The notes below the pieces were generated by a model. That model did no database searches. It was given only the letters and a program-made list of their open reading frames with translations, and was not told the origin of the DNA. Both the position numbers and the translations under genes were made by a program. DNA of 64,000 nt from assembly GCA_963971225.1 (NCBI GenBank), contig CAXARI010000103.1, forward strand, positions 74,245 to 138,244. Reading direction: 5' to 3'. The stretch is from Melieria omissa (taxonomy: Eukaryota > Arthropoda > Insecta > Diptera > Ulidiidae). Of the stretch, positions 31,928 through 41,184 are shown piece after piece (the first letter of the stretch is position 1; every line of letters begins with the position of its first letter).

Positions 31928-32760
31928 ATGACAACAAGAACGAAATCCGCGCGCACAGCGATTTCTTCTCCCCAAAAAACTCCAACTCTGCTGAATAAAG
32001 CTGCGAAGATTGAGAGTCCGCCCTCTTTAGCTTGGATCTTGAGAATAGAGGCGCAAAAGGAAAGCATCGTGGAGCAATTGGCGGCGCGCGTGAGAGAGTC
32101 AGAAGAGCGGGTCATGCAGAGGATTGGCGAAATGGTGGCAGATTTGGCAAATTTAAAATTGCATTGCAGAAAATTGGAGGAGCGTGTGGAAAAGGCTGAG
32201 CGTGAGTGTGCCCAGATTAAACAGCTGCACAGCGATATGGGTGTTTTGGCAGCGCAGCTAAACAAATATGAAAACAATGTGGTGTCAACGGATTGCGTTA
32301 TTAGTGGGATTCCTTACGCACATAATGAGAACCTGGGCGAAAAGTTCGCTCAGCTTTGTCGCGCAATTCAGCTGAATGTTCCACCAATTCGAGCTGTTTT
32401 TCGGGTGCGAAAGGCAAACAAAAATTCGGCGCCCGTATAGTGAAGCTTGTCTCTCCCAACGATCGCTCTTTGCTATTCAGCGCAATTGCCCGTTTCTACA
32501 AAGCAAATAGAAGGGCGCTTGCACTGTGTGACATAGGGTATGAAGGGCATGAGAAAGGGAGAATATTTGTACACGAATGCCTCACAAAGAACAACCGTGA
32601 GATTATGCAGCTCGCTACTCAGCTTAAAAAGCAAAAACGTCTCACGGCAGCATTTTCTATTCGTGGGCAAGTCTACATTCGAGTTCGTCCACAAAGTGAA
32701 GCAGTGAAAGTCCACAGTAAAGAGAGCGTTGAACGATTGGCAGCAAGCAACAACACATGA
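31928..32760 (+). pseudogene. LINE A ORF1, copy 2
   Basis: Duplicate of 21,180-22,012, with the same frameshift near 32,438 between the coiled-coil half and the RRM-like half. Confidence 0.78.
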
Positions 32761-32994
32761 GGATTAATTATTTTAAGCTTATAGTTCTATATCCTATTTA
32801 TATATGTATACCCTTGCAATTGTTTTCTGTTTTGTTTGTTTATCTCTTTACTTACAACTCTACTGTGTATGTTCCACTGACTACAACTCTCTCGTTTTCA
32901 CTCCACTCTTTCTTTCTTTCTACTTTGCAACTTTGTCCCTGTTACTGCAATATCAGAAACATCGACCATATGAAATTTTAAAATATAGATACAA

Positions 32995-34071
32995 ATGTGC
33001 AACGCACTAAAAACTCACGCTAACAGTGGGCATTTGAGACCGGTTCTAAAGCATATCTGTGATAACCATAATGGGTTTAAAAAGTGCCATTTGAATGCTC
33101 GCAGTCTCACTGCTGAGAAACTTGACTACTTTAATTATGTGTTTGATGGTTTGACTATTGATATGATTTGTATAACTGAAACTTGGTTTAAGTATTGTCT
33201 CGATGATAGTTCCTATGCGTTGTGTGATTATGTGTTGCTACGAAATGATAGGATGTGCAATATGCGTGGCGGAGGTGTTGCCATATACTGCAACAGTACT
33301 TCAAACCCGAAAGTTATATATAAGTATAAGAATAGAACAAATGATCTTTCAAATATTTTTAGCAAACTAGCAGAATACATGCTTGAATATGAGCGTATCA
33401 TTGTTTGTCGGGACTTTAATGTTGACCTTCTCTGTACTGACTCTCGTTCCAAGGATCTGCTTAATAATTTTCGTACTTATGGCATTGACGTTATTAATCA
33501 ATATGCTACTCGTTTTGCCCCAAATTCTAAACCTAGCTTACTGGATGTACTATGTGTCAATAACAGTGACGATGTTGTCCATGTAGACCAGCTTCCTTTG
33601 GGTGGAATCTCGGACCACGAACTTCTGTTCTTATCTTATGGATTGCAGTTTGATAGGATTAAACGTAATTCTGAACTAACGTTCAGAGATTTTAAAAATA
33701 TTAACCTTGAAGAATTACACAAAGAAGCTGCGTTACTAAGCTGGAATAATTGCACAGTGTACCCAAGTGTTGATAAAAAATTAGAACATCTTAACAAGCT
33801 GGTTAACTATCTTTTTGATCGTCACGTTCCTTTAAGAGCAGTTAAAATTCATGGTCACAGAAAGCCTTGGCTGACACTTGAAATCCTACGCTTGATAAAA
33901 AAACGCAATAGAGTATATACACAATGGAAATGTTATCAGAATCAGGAATGTTGGGAAAAATATCGCCTTCTGCGTAACAAGGTCGTCGTGTCTGTGCGTC
34001 ATGCAAAAAGAACGTATTTAAATAACAAATTAAATACATATCTGCCCCCTAGAGTGCTCTGGAGTATCTAA
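32995..34071 (+). pseudogene. LINE A ORF2 endonuclease, copy 2
   Basis: Duplicate of 22,247-23,323, with the same internal loss in the endonuclease and the same stop after LPPRVLWSI. Confidence 0.82.
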
Positions 34072-34416
34072 GATCCATGGGAATATCTGGCAAAGAGAGG
34101 GTTCAGTGCAACCTTGATGCTGAGGTAATTTTATTTATTTATTTATTTATTTATTTAGAAAAAAGTTACACATCTGTACAATATAAGAACTAAGTCTTTT
34201 AAATGCTCATCAATCATTAATAAATTTTACAGGATTGAAAGCAAAACTTAAATCTAATAACAATAATAATATATTTAACCTTACATCTAAAAGTAGAAGA
34301 CAAAAATATAGTAGGAAAATTAGAGATCAAAGAGGAGAATACATAAAGAAGAAATAAGAAGGAGAAGAAGAAGAGGTGACCTGCATCCAACACAAAAGTA
34401 CATTGGTACCCTGCGA

Positions 34417-35067
34417 TTAAAGTGCTTTAAAATACTCATAAATTCTTGTCTTAAAGTTGTTCCTGTTCAGCCCCGCCCTTATGACCTCAGAAACCGAGTT
34501 CCAGACCCTCACAGCGTTAATGAAAAATAGTCTTGATGATGTTAAAAAGTTATATTCTGGGACAATCAAATTGTGGTGTCTCCTGGACCTGAAAGGTATG
34601 AGCTTTTCGAACAAATAGTGAGGGGTTTTCCACTCCATTAGTCTGTAGATAAATATGCAGTTTTTAGCAGATAGGTAATTTTCAATACTACAGCCTAGTA
34701 CCTTATTCTGCCAAAGGCAAATGTGCTCATACCTTTTGAGTCCGTAGACATATCGCGTGGCATTATTAAATGCTACGTTAACTTTATGCAAAGACACGGA
34801 ATCAAGCTTACTATACACAATCTCTGAGTAGGCGATAAGGGGCACAATAAGCTGAACAACCAGCTTACGCCTGGTTTCCAAGGGGGTAAACAAAGCAGAG
34901 ATACGCAGTTTACGCAGTGTAGCATATACCTTGCTCACAACCCCATTTATATGATCACGACAACTTAGATTGCGGTTTACAATAAATCCCAGATTTCTTA
35001 TTTTTTCAGTAAATGTAAGCGCACTAGAGCCTAAATATAGCTTAGGAATACTATCAAGGTGAACTAA
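34417..35067 (-). pseudogene. LINE C ORF2 C-terminal part, copy 2
   Basis: Same translation as 23,669-24,319. Here it can be joined in position to the RT at 37,239-38,170, which shows that both are one ORF2 split by the insertion. The open frame upstream to 35,223 comes from the inserted elements. Confidence 0.88.
35056..35067. repeat. target site duplication of the SINE, left
   Basis: AAGGTGAACTAA pairs with AAGGTGAACCAA at 37,239-37,250 (one mismatch in 12). It marks the SINE insertion in LINE C. Confidence 0.85.
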
Positions 35068-35097
35068 TTTAATAATTAATAATTTTAATAATAATAA

Positions 35098-35652
35098 CAC
35101 TGTACAACAGCATTTCTGCAACAGAGTAACGACCGTATATTCCTGAAAGAGGACGTCGTACTGATCATTTTTGCAGAACAAAGTAATAGTCCAGCACGTC
35201 TGAGTTTTTTGTAATTCGCACATAAAGGTTAAAGGGGTCTCTATAGACTTTTACACGGAAAGTATAAAAACGAGAAGAGCTAGAGCTTTGATGTCTAAGG
35301 CAAAGTTGTTTGCAATAAAAATGTGAATATTTTTTATGTACACATGAATCCCCCTCCCCCCTTTCTTATCCCCTTTTTCACGATTTTCGGAAAAATTTTT
35401 CATAAAAAGCTTGTATTGAGTAAAATATTGAAAAGAATACCATATTGTCTTTTGGGAAAATATTCCCCATTAAAAAATAGGAGGGGTCTTCAAACACCAA
35501 AACTTTCTCAAACCTTCCTCCAAAAAAATAAAAAGCCTTAAACACGAAACCTTCATTAAATAATATTTTCATTAATTGCTAATTCTGCTTAAGATGTTGA
35601 GAAAAATGTTGAATATTGAAAAAAACACTATTTCCCATTGAATAATAGTTCA
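35098..35652. repeat. left inverted arm of the long-TIR element
   Basis: It mirrors 36,375-36,939. It includes a phrase of C-runs (CCCCCTCCCCCC) that appears as G-runs on the other arm, and the mirrored arms yield the same meaningless open frame in opposite directions. Confidence 0.85.
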
Positions 35653-36374
35653 TTGAGTAATAGTTCTCCTCTTAATAAAAGAAACAATTTTTATGATTTC
35701 AAAAAAGACTTTGATAAATTCGTATTGCTTTTTATAATATCAATGTATTGGTTGCCAAAGCCCCTAAAGCCTATAAACATTCAATATTTTCAATCACTAT
35801 GCATGTTATGTACAAAATACATATGCAAAAAGGCCTTTTTACCTTTAAACATTTAAGGCACATTGTTTTTTACAAGCCCAATTTTTTTTAATGTCCCCTT
35901 CAGCCTCATTACAACGATTTACACGATTTTGCGACTTTGAAAATACTTATAAAAGTTTTCTGATGAGGAAAAAATACTTGATATTGGATGCTTGTTTGAT
36001 GCATATTTTTGTACCGATGACACAAACATACTTTCAATTCAGACGGAATGACTTCAATTCTATTGAACCAAATTTCATGAAATTTTGACTTAAAATCGGG
36101 AAAATATGTTAATTTCCAAGTTCTGGCTTTGCCCCTGCTTCCTTCACACTTTGATATTTTCAAAGAAAATCTTGGGGCTGTTTCTGATGAAAAAGTGAAA
36201 AGTTTTATCAACAAATGAAGCTACTTGAAGAATGTAGCAATCCTCGCTGAGTACGTTAAGAATTTGAATGGCAATATTGACCCATCTGCACATTCCCGTA
36301 AAGCGAAAGCGTCTTTTTGAAATCATCAACATTTTTTATTTTATTAAGAGAGGACTTCTTGTTTGGAGACCACC

Positions 36375-36939
36375 TGAACTATTATTCAATGGGAAATAGT
36401 GTTTTTTTCAATATTCAACATTTTTCTCAACATCTCAAGCAGAATTAGCAATTAATGAAAAGATGATTTAATGAAGGTTTCGTGTTTAAGGCTTTTTATT
36501 TTTTTGGAGGAAGGTTTGAGAAAGTTTTGGTGTTTGAAGACCCCTCCTATTTTTTAATGGGGAATATTTTCCCAAAAGACAATATGGTATTCTTTTCAAT
36601 ATTTTACTCAATACAAGCTTTTTATGAAAAATTTTACCGAAAATCGTGCAAAAGGGGGGTAAGAAAGGGGGGAGGGGGTTCATGTGTACATAAAAAATAT
36701 TCACATTTTTATTGCAAACAACTTTGCCTTAGACATCAAAGCTCTAGCTCTTTTAGTTTTTATACTTTCCGTGTAAAAGTCTATAGAGACCCCTTTAACC
36801 TTTATGTGCGAATTACAAAAAACTCAGACGTGCTGGACTATTACTTTGTTCTGCAAAAATGATCAGTACGACGTCCTCTTTCAGGAATATACGGTCGTTA
36901 CTCTGTTGCACACAAAAAGTTTTAAATTGTTGTACTGTG
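36375..36939. repeat. right inverted arm of the long-TIR element
   Basis: Inverse of the left arm, with small changes (for example ACGAGAAG against the inverse of CTCTTTTAG near 36,750) and a longer outer tip. The duplication breakpoint of the 10.7-kb block (36,724) lies within it. Confidence 0.85.
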
Positions 36940-37238
36940 TAATTGATTGGCACGACAGCCCGCTTACGCGAGACTAAGGCCTAGCTTCCCGCAACCACCC
37001 GTGTTGTGCGTGTGAATTTTGTACGCGGATGGAAGGGACCTACAGTTTTATGCCGGTTCGGAGCGTTTTCATAGGCAATTTTTACTCTCAGAGGTTTGCC
37101 ATTTCCAGCTGAGAGGACAGCCACCGAAAGAGAAAACGAGTTTCCCGTTATTTTTTTTAGGTGTTACTACATGCAGAATTCGAACTTGCGTCGCTCGCTG
37201 GACGGCGCACTAACCAACTGAGCCACGGCGGCTGCTGC

Positions 37239-39388
37239 AAGGTGAACCAAACTATGACAAATAGGCAAAACGTAGGACTTAGACGCATTTAGACACAAAT
37301 AATTGGCAGTAACCCACTTAGAGATAGCAGACAGATCACTGTTCATTTTGAAACACAAATCCTCAACAAGGCCAATTCGGCTAGACAGGTGCATTTGAAT
37401 ATCATCTGCATATGCATAAACATTCACATACTGGCACACAGAGAATACGACGTTGACAAAGAGACTAAACAACAGAGGACCAAGGACTGATCCTTGTGGA
37501 ACACCTGCACATACCAATCGAGACTGAGACATAGATTTGTTAGATATAACTTTTTGCGTCCGTCCCACTAAATAACTGGCTATAAGCTTCAACGCACTGC
37601 CACTAAAACCAAAATAATGTTCAAGCTTTGCAGAAAAGAGAGTATGGTCAACTGAGTCAAAGGCTTTTGAGAAATCAAGCAAACAAAGAATTGTCAAGTC
37701 TCCAATGTCAAACTTAAGTTTAATGTCGTCAAGTATTTTTACTATGGCAGTAGAGCAACTATGCCTAGGCCGAAAACCAGACTGTAGAGGGGAAAGAAGG
37801 TTGTGTTTTTGTATGAAAGTCGAGATTTGCACTACCATCAACTTTTCGCACACCTTTGAAAAGGCTGGCAATATACTAACAGGCCTGTAATCCCCAGGAC
37901 AAGAAGCATTCGACTTTTTGCAACAGGCAAAATAACTGCTCTTTTCCACGCAGAAGGAAAGCAAGAACTAGTGAAGCAGTGGTTTATTACATGAGTAAGT
38001 GGACCAATAACAAATTGTAACACAAGCTTCACAAATTTTAAATATATGCCATCCTCACCAATTGCATTAGATTTAATACCCATTATTGACTTGAACACAT
38101 CAGCCTCACTTACTGCTATAAATTCGAATTTCTCTTTAGCACCACAACAAGATGATAAATGTTTTGGCAAAACAGTGCGACTCTATCATTGGCACCAATA
38201 AAGAAATCATTTAGTTCATTAGGATTCAAGTCACAACCAGAGTTTTCCTTGCCATGAATTTTCAAATTTTTTAGATTGCGCCATAGTTTCCTAGATGGGA
38301 GTGAAGGGTCAAGCTGTGAATTGCTGTAGCAACGCTTTGCATGTCTAATTGTAGCTGTTGCTTCATTACGGGCAGCTTTATATTGACACCAAGCAGTATC
38401 TGACCTAGTTTTACGCCACTTTGCATGCAACTTATTGCGTTTTCTAATAGATAAACGTACTTTAGCGTTAAACCAGAGACCTGAACTATTTACAACATGG
38501 AAAGTACGGAGAGGAACATGTAGATTGAACAAAAAAGTCAAGTTGTTATTAATGAAGTCAAGTTTTTTATCAACAGTTTCAAGAGACCAACACTTATTCC
38601 AATCCACACTATACAAGTCAGAAAGCACGTAGTTGACATTCAACGATTTGAAATCACGGTATACAAAAGTATTACTAAGGTCAGAACGATTCATCACAAC
38701 ATCCCAAGTACAGAATATTAAATCATGATCAGAAATGAAAGACATTTGTTCGAACTTCAAGATATGCGACGGGTCAGTGGTAATGAAGTAGTCAAGGAGG
38801 CTGGGTAAGGCATTATTCGCATACCTAGTTGGTATTGTGTTATTAATCACACATAGTCCTGTAGCTTCTAACCAGTCAAATAGTTTATTTCTGCTGGGGT
38901 CATTAATTAATAAATTGACATTGAAATCACCACAAATCAGAATACGTTCAGACTCAACTAACAGTTCAGACAACTCAACAAAAAGGGGATCAAGGGAACA
39001 AAATTTGTGAGGATTGTACGCACACACAATTAAAACTTTAGATACACCATCAGACACTTCACTAAGAATAAATTCTGTGTCACAGTTGATAGACTTAGAC
39101 AGCAGTCGTAACTTAAGTGTTTTTTGCAATATATTGCAACTCCCCCCCTTTCCTGTGCACGCGATCATGTCTTAGTACGTTATACCCATCAAGAGACAAG
39201 TTGAAATCAGGGACATCACTTTGAAACCAGGTCTCAGACACACAAATTATATCCACAGAAGACCCCTCAAAAACATATCTAACATGATCAAGTTTGTCAT
39301 GACTTAAACTTCTCGCATTAAAATGCACTACATTAAGACCAACAACTTGTTTACCAAAAATGTCTAAAAGAATTTTTTTGATTTTCAC
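37239..39388 (-). pseudogene. LINE C ORF2: endonuclease and reverse transcriptase, frameshifted
   Basis: The ATG at 39,388 opens the endonuclease: VVHFNARSL, ICVSETWF (catalytic Glu), then after a frame change near 39,130 CGDFNVNLL (Asp/Asn) and SFISDHDLIF (Asp-His). The linker includes RKLWRNLKNLKIHG. After further frame changes near 38,140 and 37,900 the RT reads DYRPVSILPAFSKVCEKL, LLDFSKAFDSVDH (motif A), AGVPQGSVLGPLLFSLF and YAYADDIQMHL (catalytic) around 37,400. It ends at SLVHL, where the SINE begins. The ORF continues at 35,067. Three frame breaks make it inactive, but the motifs themselves are intact. Confidence 0.88.
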
Positions 39389-39619
39389 TAACGCCAGAGT
39401 CTGATTTATCAGTCAGCCCCATCATCACAGAAAAGGAACAAAACAGAAACAACCAAAGACAGACAGGTTAGGAGATGAACAGAAAGTGAGTAACTGAGAT
39501 ATAGAAATAAGCACGAGAAATGAAAAAAAAAACCAAAAGAAATGAAAGAATGAACAAGAGCAAGTAAAAAGTAAGCACAAACAAAACATAAGCAATGATC
39601 TTGTATTAACAAATTTCCA
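39389..39619 (-). other. ORF1-ORF2 spacer of LINE C
   Basis: About 230 bases between the ORF1 stop and ORF2 start, A/T-rich, with no coding signal. LINE A has a spacer of nearly the same size (234 bases), which supports their close relation. Confidence 0.6.
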
Positions 39620-40105
39620 CTAGGCTGCAGCAACAATATTCTCTAAACTCTCTTTGCTTGACACCCTGACAGCTTGGCTTTTTTGATGAACACGCACGTA
39701 CACAAACCCACGAATTGAGAAAGCAGCTACTAATCTATTTTGTTTCCTCAGCTGCAGTGCTGAACGCATTAGTTCTCTGTTGTAATTGGTAAGGCTTTCA
39801 TGCACGTGTAGTTTCCCAACAGTTGTGAGCCCAACATCACTAAGCAGCAGCGACCGCTTGTTCTCTTTGCAAAAACGAATAATTGATCTGAAGAGCATTG
39901 AGCGGTCGTCAGGAGATCCAAGTTTCACAATAACAGGTGCAGCAGCATTGTTGTTATAATTTGACACCCGAAAAGCAGTTCGAATGCGAGGCGGAGACAA
40001 CTTGATAGAATCGCACAGCTTATGGAAAGTTTCATCAATCTTCTCCCAATCAATTAGCGGGAGACCATTGTTCAGACTCTGCACATATAAATATTATGTA
40101 AACAA
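39620..40105 (-). pseudogene. LINE C ORF1: RRM-like C-terminal half
   Basis: It is open from the cut at 40,105 to the stop at 39,620. It aligns by eye block for block with LINE A ORF1: IKLSPPRIRTAFRV, VIVKLGSPDDRSMLFRSIIR, RELMRSALQLRKQNRLVAAF and IRGFVYVRVHQKSQAVRV. This is the nucleic-acid-binding part; the coiled-coil N-terminus was separated by the LTR insertion at 40,106. The two LINEs are clearly diverged families of one group, so this is not a third copy of LINE A. Confidence 0.8.
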
Positions 40106-40424
40106 TGTCAAACGTTCCCACGGCAGAATTGGGCTCGATTCCCACCGCTGCAAGTGTTAATATCACGCGCCAGTGTTATCCAACATTCGGGAGTGAATGC
40201 ATTTTGCATACTCAAGGTCAATTCGACAGTCAATGCATTCGACAGTCAATGCACTTTGCACACGCAAATTCCATTCGACAGTCAATGCATTTTGCACACT
40301 CAAATTTCACTTAGTTAATCGCAGCATAAGCAGAAGCAGTGCAATACAGTTTGGGCAAGCGTGGGAATGCTAAGTCAGCAACGAGGTCCAACGTGCCCGT
40401 GAGAACGTTTGACATTGGAAATAG

Positions 40425-40430
40425 TATAAA
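40425..40430 (+). promoter_or_regulatory. TATA box of the BEL/Pao-like LTR
   Basis: TATAAA in ATAGTATAAAGGCC, 18 bases before a polyadenylation-type AATAAA. This spacing is tight but is seen in compact LTRs. Confidence 0.5.
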
Positions 40431-40503
40431 GGCCAAGGAAAAGTGTAAATAAAGACAGTCAATTGGAAAACAGCAAACACTCAACACGCTTGTTTTTTGA
40501 CTC

Positions 40504-40720
40504 AGGGCTGAATTGGTTCAAGTGCCGATTCAGACTCCAACCACCTCATCAGAGCTGAATTGGTTCAAGTGCCGATTCAGACTCCAACCACCTCATCAGA
40601 GCTGAATTGGTTCAAGTGCCAAGTCAGACTCCAACCACCTCATCCTGAACTGGTTCAAGTGCCAAGTCAGGATTCAACTCAATCCTTCTGAATCGGTTCA
40701 AGTGCCGATTCAGAATTCAG
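40504..40720 (+). repeat. 47-bp tandem repeat inside the LTR
   Basis: Three full units of about 47 bp, each with GAATTGGTTCAAGTGCC followed by AGACTCCAACCACCTCATC, then two shorter variants to about 40,720. It lies in the transcribed part of the LTR, downstream of the TATA box. Confidence 0.85.
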
Positions 40721-40744
40721 TGGCAAACTAGCCACTGAACATTT

Positions 40745-40762
40745 TGGTGACCCCGACGTGAT
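40745..40762 (+). promoter_or_regulatory. primer binding site, tRNA-Trp type
   Basis: TGGTGACCCCGACGTGAT, three bases after the LTR, is complementary to the 3' end of tRNA-Trp with CCA. It sets the LTR end and element direction. Confidence 0.75.
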
Positions 40763-40784
40763 AGTTTCACGCTATACGCGGACA

Positions 40785-41150
40785 GCAGGAGTGCCCCAAC
40801 AGGAGTGCCCCAACATCAACAGTTCATCCTCGGCAGTAAGAGACTGCCTTCACAACAACAGGAGTGCCCCAACAGGAGTGCCCCAACATCATCAGTCTAT
40901 CCTCGGCAGTAAGAGACTGCCTTCACAACAACAGGAGTGCCCCAACAGGAGTGCCCCAACATCATCAGTTTATCCTCGGCAGTAAGAGACTGCCTTCACA
41001 ACAACAGGAGTGCCCCAACAGGAGTGCCCCAACATCAACAGTCTATCCTCGGCAGTAAGAGACTGCCTTCACAACTTCAGAGTGCCCCAACAGGAGTGCA
41101 CCATCATCAACAGTCTGTCCTCGGCAGTAAGAGACTGCTTTCATAAATTC
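40785..41150 (+). repeat. 73-bp minisatellite with a hairpin in each unit (5 units)
   Basis: Each unit has two CAGGAGTGCCCCAA phrases, then ACATCATCAGT, TCCTC and the hairpin GGCAGTAAGAGACTGCC (6-bp stem, 5-base loop). The hairpins start at 40,832, 40,905, 40,978, 41,051 and 41,123, so spacing is 73, 73, 73, 72. The last copy has one change in the stem. The array lies in the untranslated leader between primer site and ORF. Confidence 0.93.
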
Positions 41151-41184
41151 AGTAAGCCGAACGCAACCTTCTGATCCAGCAACA

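Larger units (their letters stand above)
31787..34127 (+). mobile_element. LINE A, copy 2
   Basis: Duplicate of 21,039-23,379. It is again cut at the same base by the LINE C tail. Confidence 0.85.
25988..36724. repeat. copy 2 of the 10,737-bp tandem duplication
   Basis: It repeats 15,240-25,976 at offset 10,748 in the same orientation. Past 36,724 the sequence continues with the true right end of the long-TIR element, so at the right side copy 2 is the ancestral context and copy 1 is the interrupted one. At the left side copy 1 is ancestral, because LINE D continues upstream of 15,240. Confidence 0.95.
35098..36939. mobile_element. non-coding DNA transposon with 555-565 bp inverted arms, TAA duplication
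   Basis: The ends are CACTGTACAACA (left) and the inverse of CACAGTACAACA (right), flanked by TAA at 35,095-35,097 and 36,940-36,942. Long inverted arms (35,098-35,652 and 36,375-36,939) enclose about 720 bp of centre with no transposase. Ends starting CAC with a 3-bp TWA-type duplication suggest the CMC group (Chapaev3- or CACTA-like), by inference only. Arms this long give a foldback shape. The outermost ~25-40 bp of the two arms differ in length (the right arm has extra sequence next to the end), and from TGCAACAGAGTAACG inward the arms match closely. Confidence 0.85.
35068..37238 (-). mobile_element. tRNA-derived SINE, split by the long-TIR element
   Basis: The head on the minus strand reads GCCGCCGTGGCTCAGTTGGT, with a Pol III A box (GTGGCTCAGTTGG, 37,214-37,226) and a B box of the form AGTTCGAATTC (37,177-37,187). 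A tRNA-unrelated body follows to 36,943, then the inserted long-TIR element, then an A/T-rich tail at 35,068-35,097. Without the insert it is about 320 bp. AAGGTGAAC duplications flank it. Body phrases such as CTGTAGGTCCCTTCCATC recall a very common tephritid repeat, which I know only from memory. It needs a LINE partner for movement. Confidence 0.85.
34128..40105 (-). mobile_element. LINE C: Jockey/CR1-like LINE, nearly whole, split by SINE and long-TIR element
   Basis: On the minus strand: ORF1 C-terminal half (40,105-39,620), ORF2 endonuclease and RT (39,388-37,239), an interruption, ORF2 C-terminal part (35,067-34,417), 3' UTR and AAAT-repeat tail (about 34,158-34,130). The two halves join exactly across the SINE: the duplicated AAGGTGAAC lies at both edges, and the protein reads SLVHL on one side and LVHLDSIPKL on the other. 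The 5' end is cut at 40,105 by the LTR of the BEL/Pao-like element. LINE C itself sits in LINE A. Confidence 0.9.
40106..40741 (+). repeat. 5' LTR of the BEL/Pao-like element
   Basis: It starts TGTCAAACGTTCCC and ends CACTGAACA. It contains TATAAA at 40,425-40,430, AATAAA at 40,448-40,453, short repeats around ATTCGACAGTCAATGCA at 40,220-40,300, and a 47-bp tandem repeat near its end. Confidence 0.78.

Noticed and set aside
37170..37238. tRNA gene on the minus strand
   Set aside because: A and B boxes are present, but the body cannot fold into an intact tRNA, a tRNA-unrelated segment and tail follow, and target duplications flank the whole unit. It is a SINE.
40785..41150. CRISPR-like array
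   Set aside because: The units are repeated along their whole length with no variable spacers, and the surroundings are a eukaryotic retroelement.
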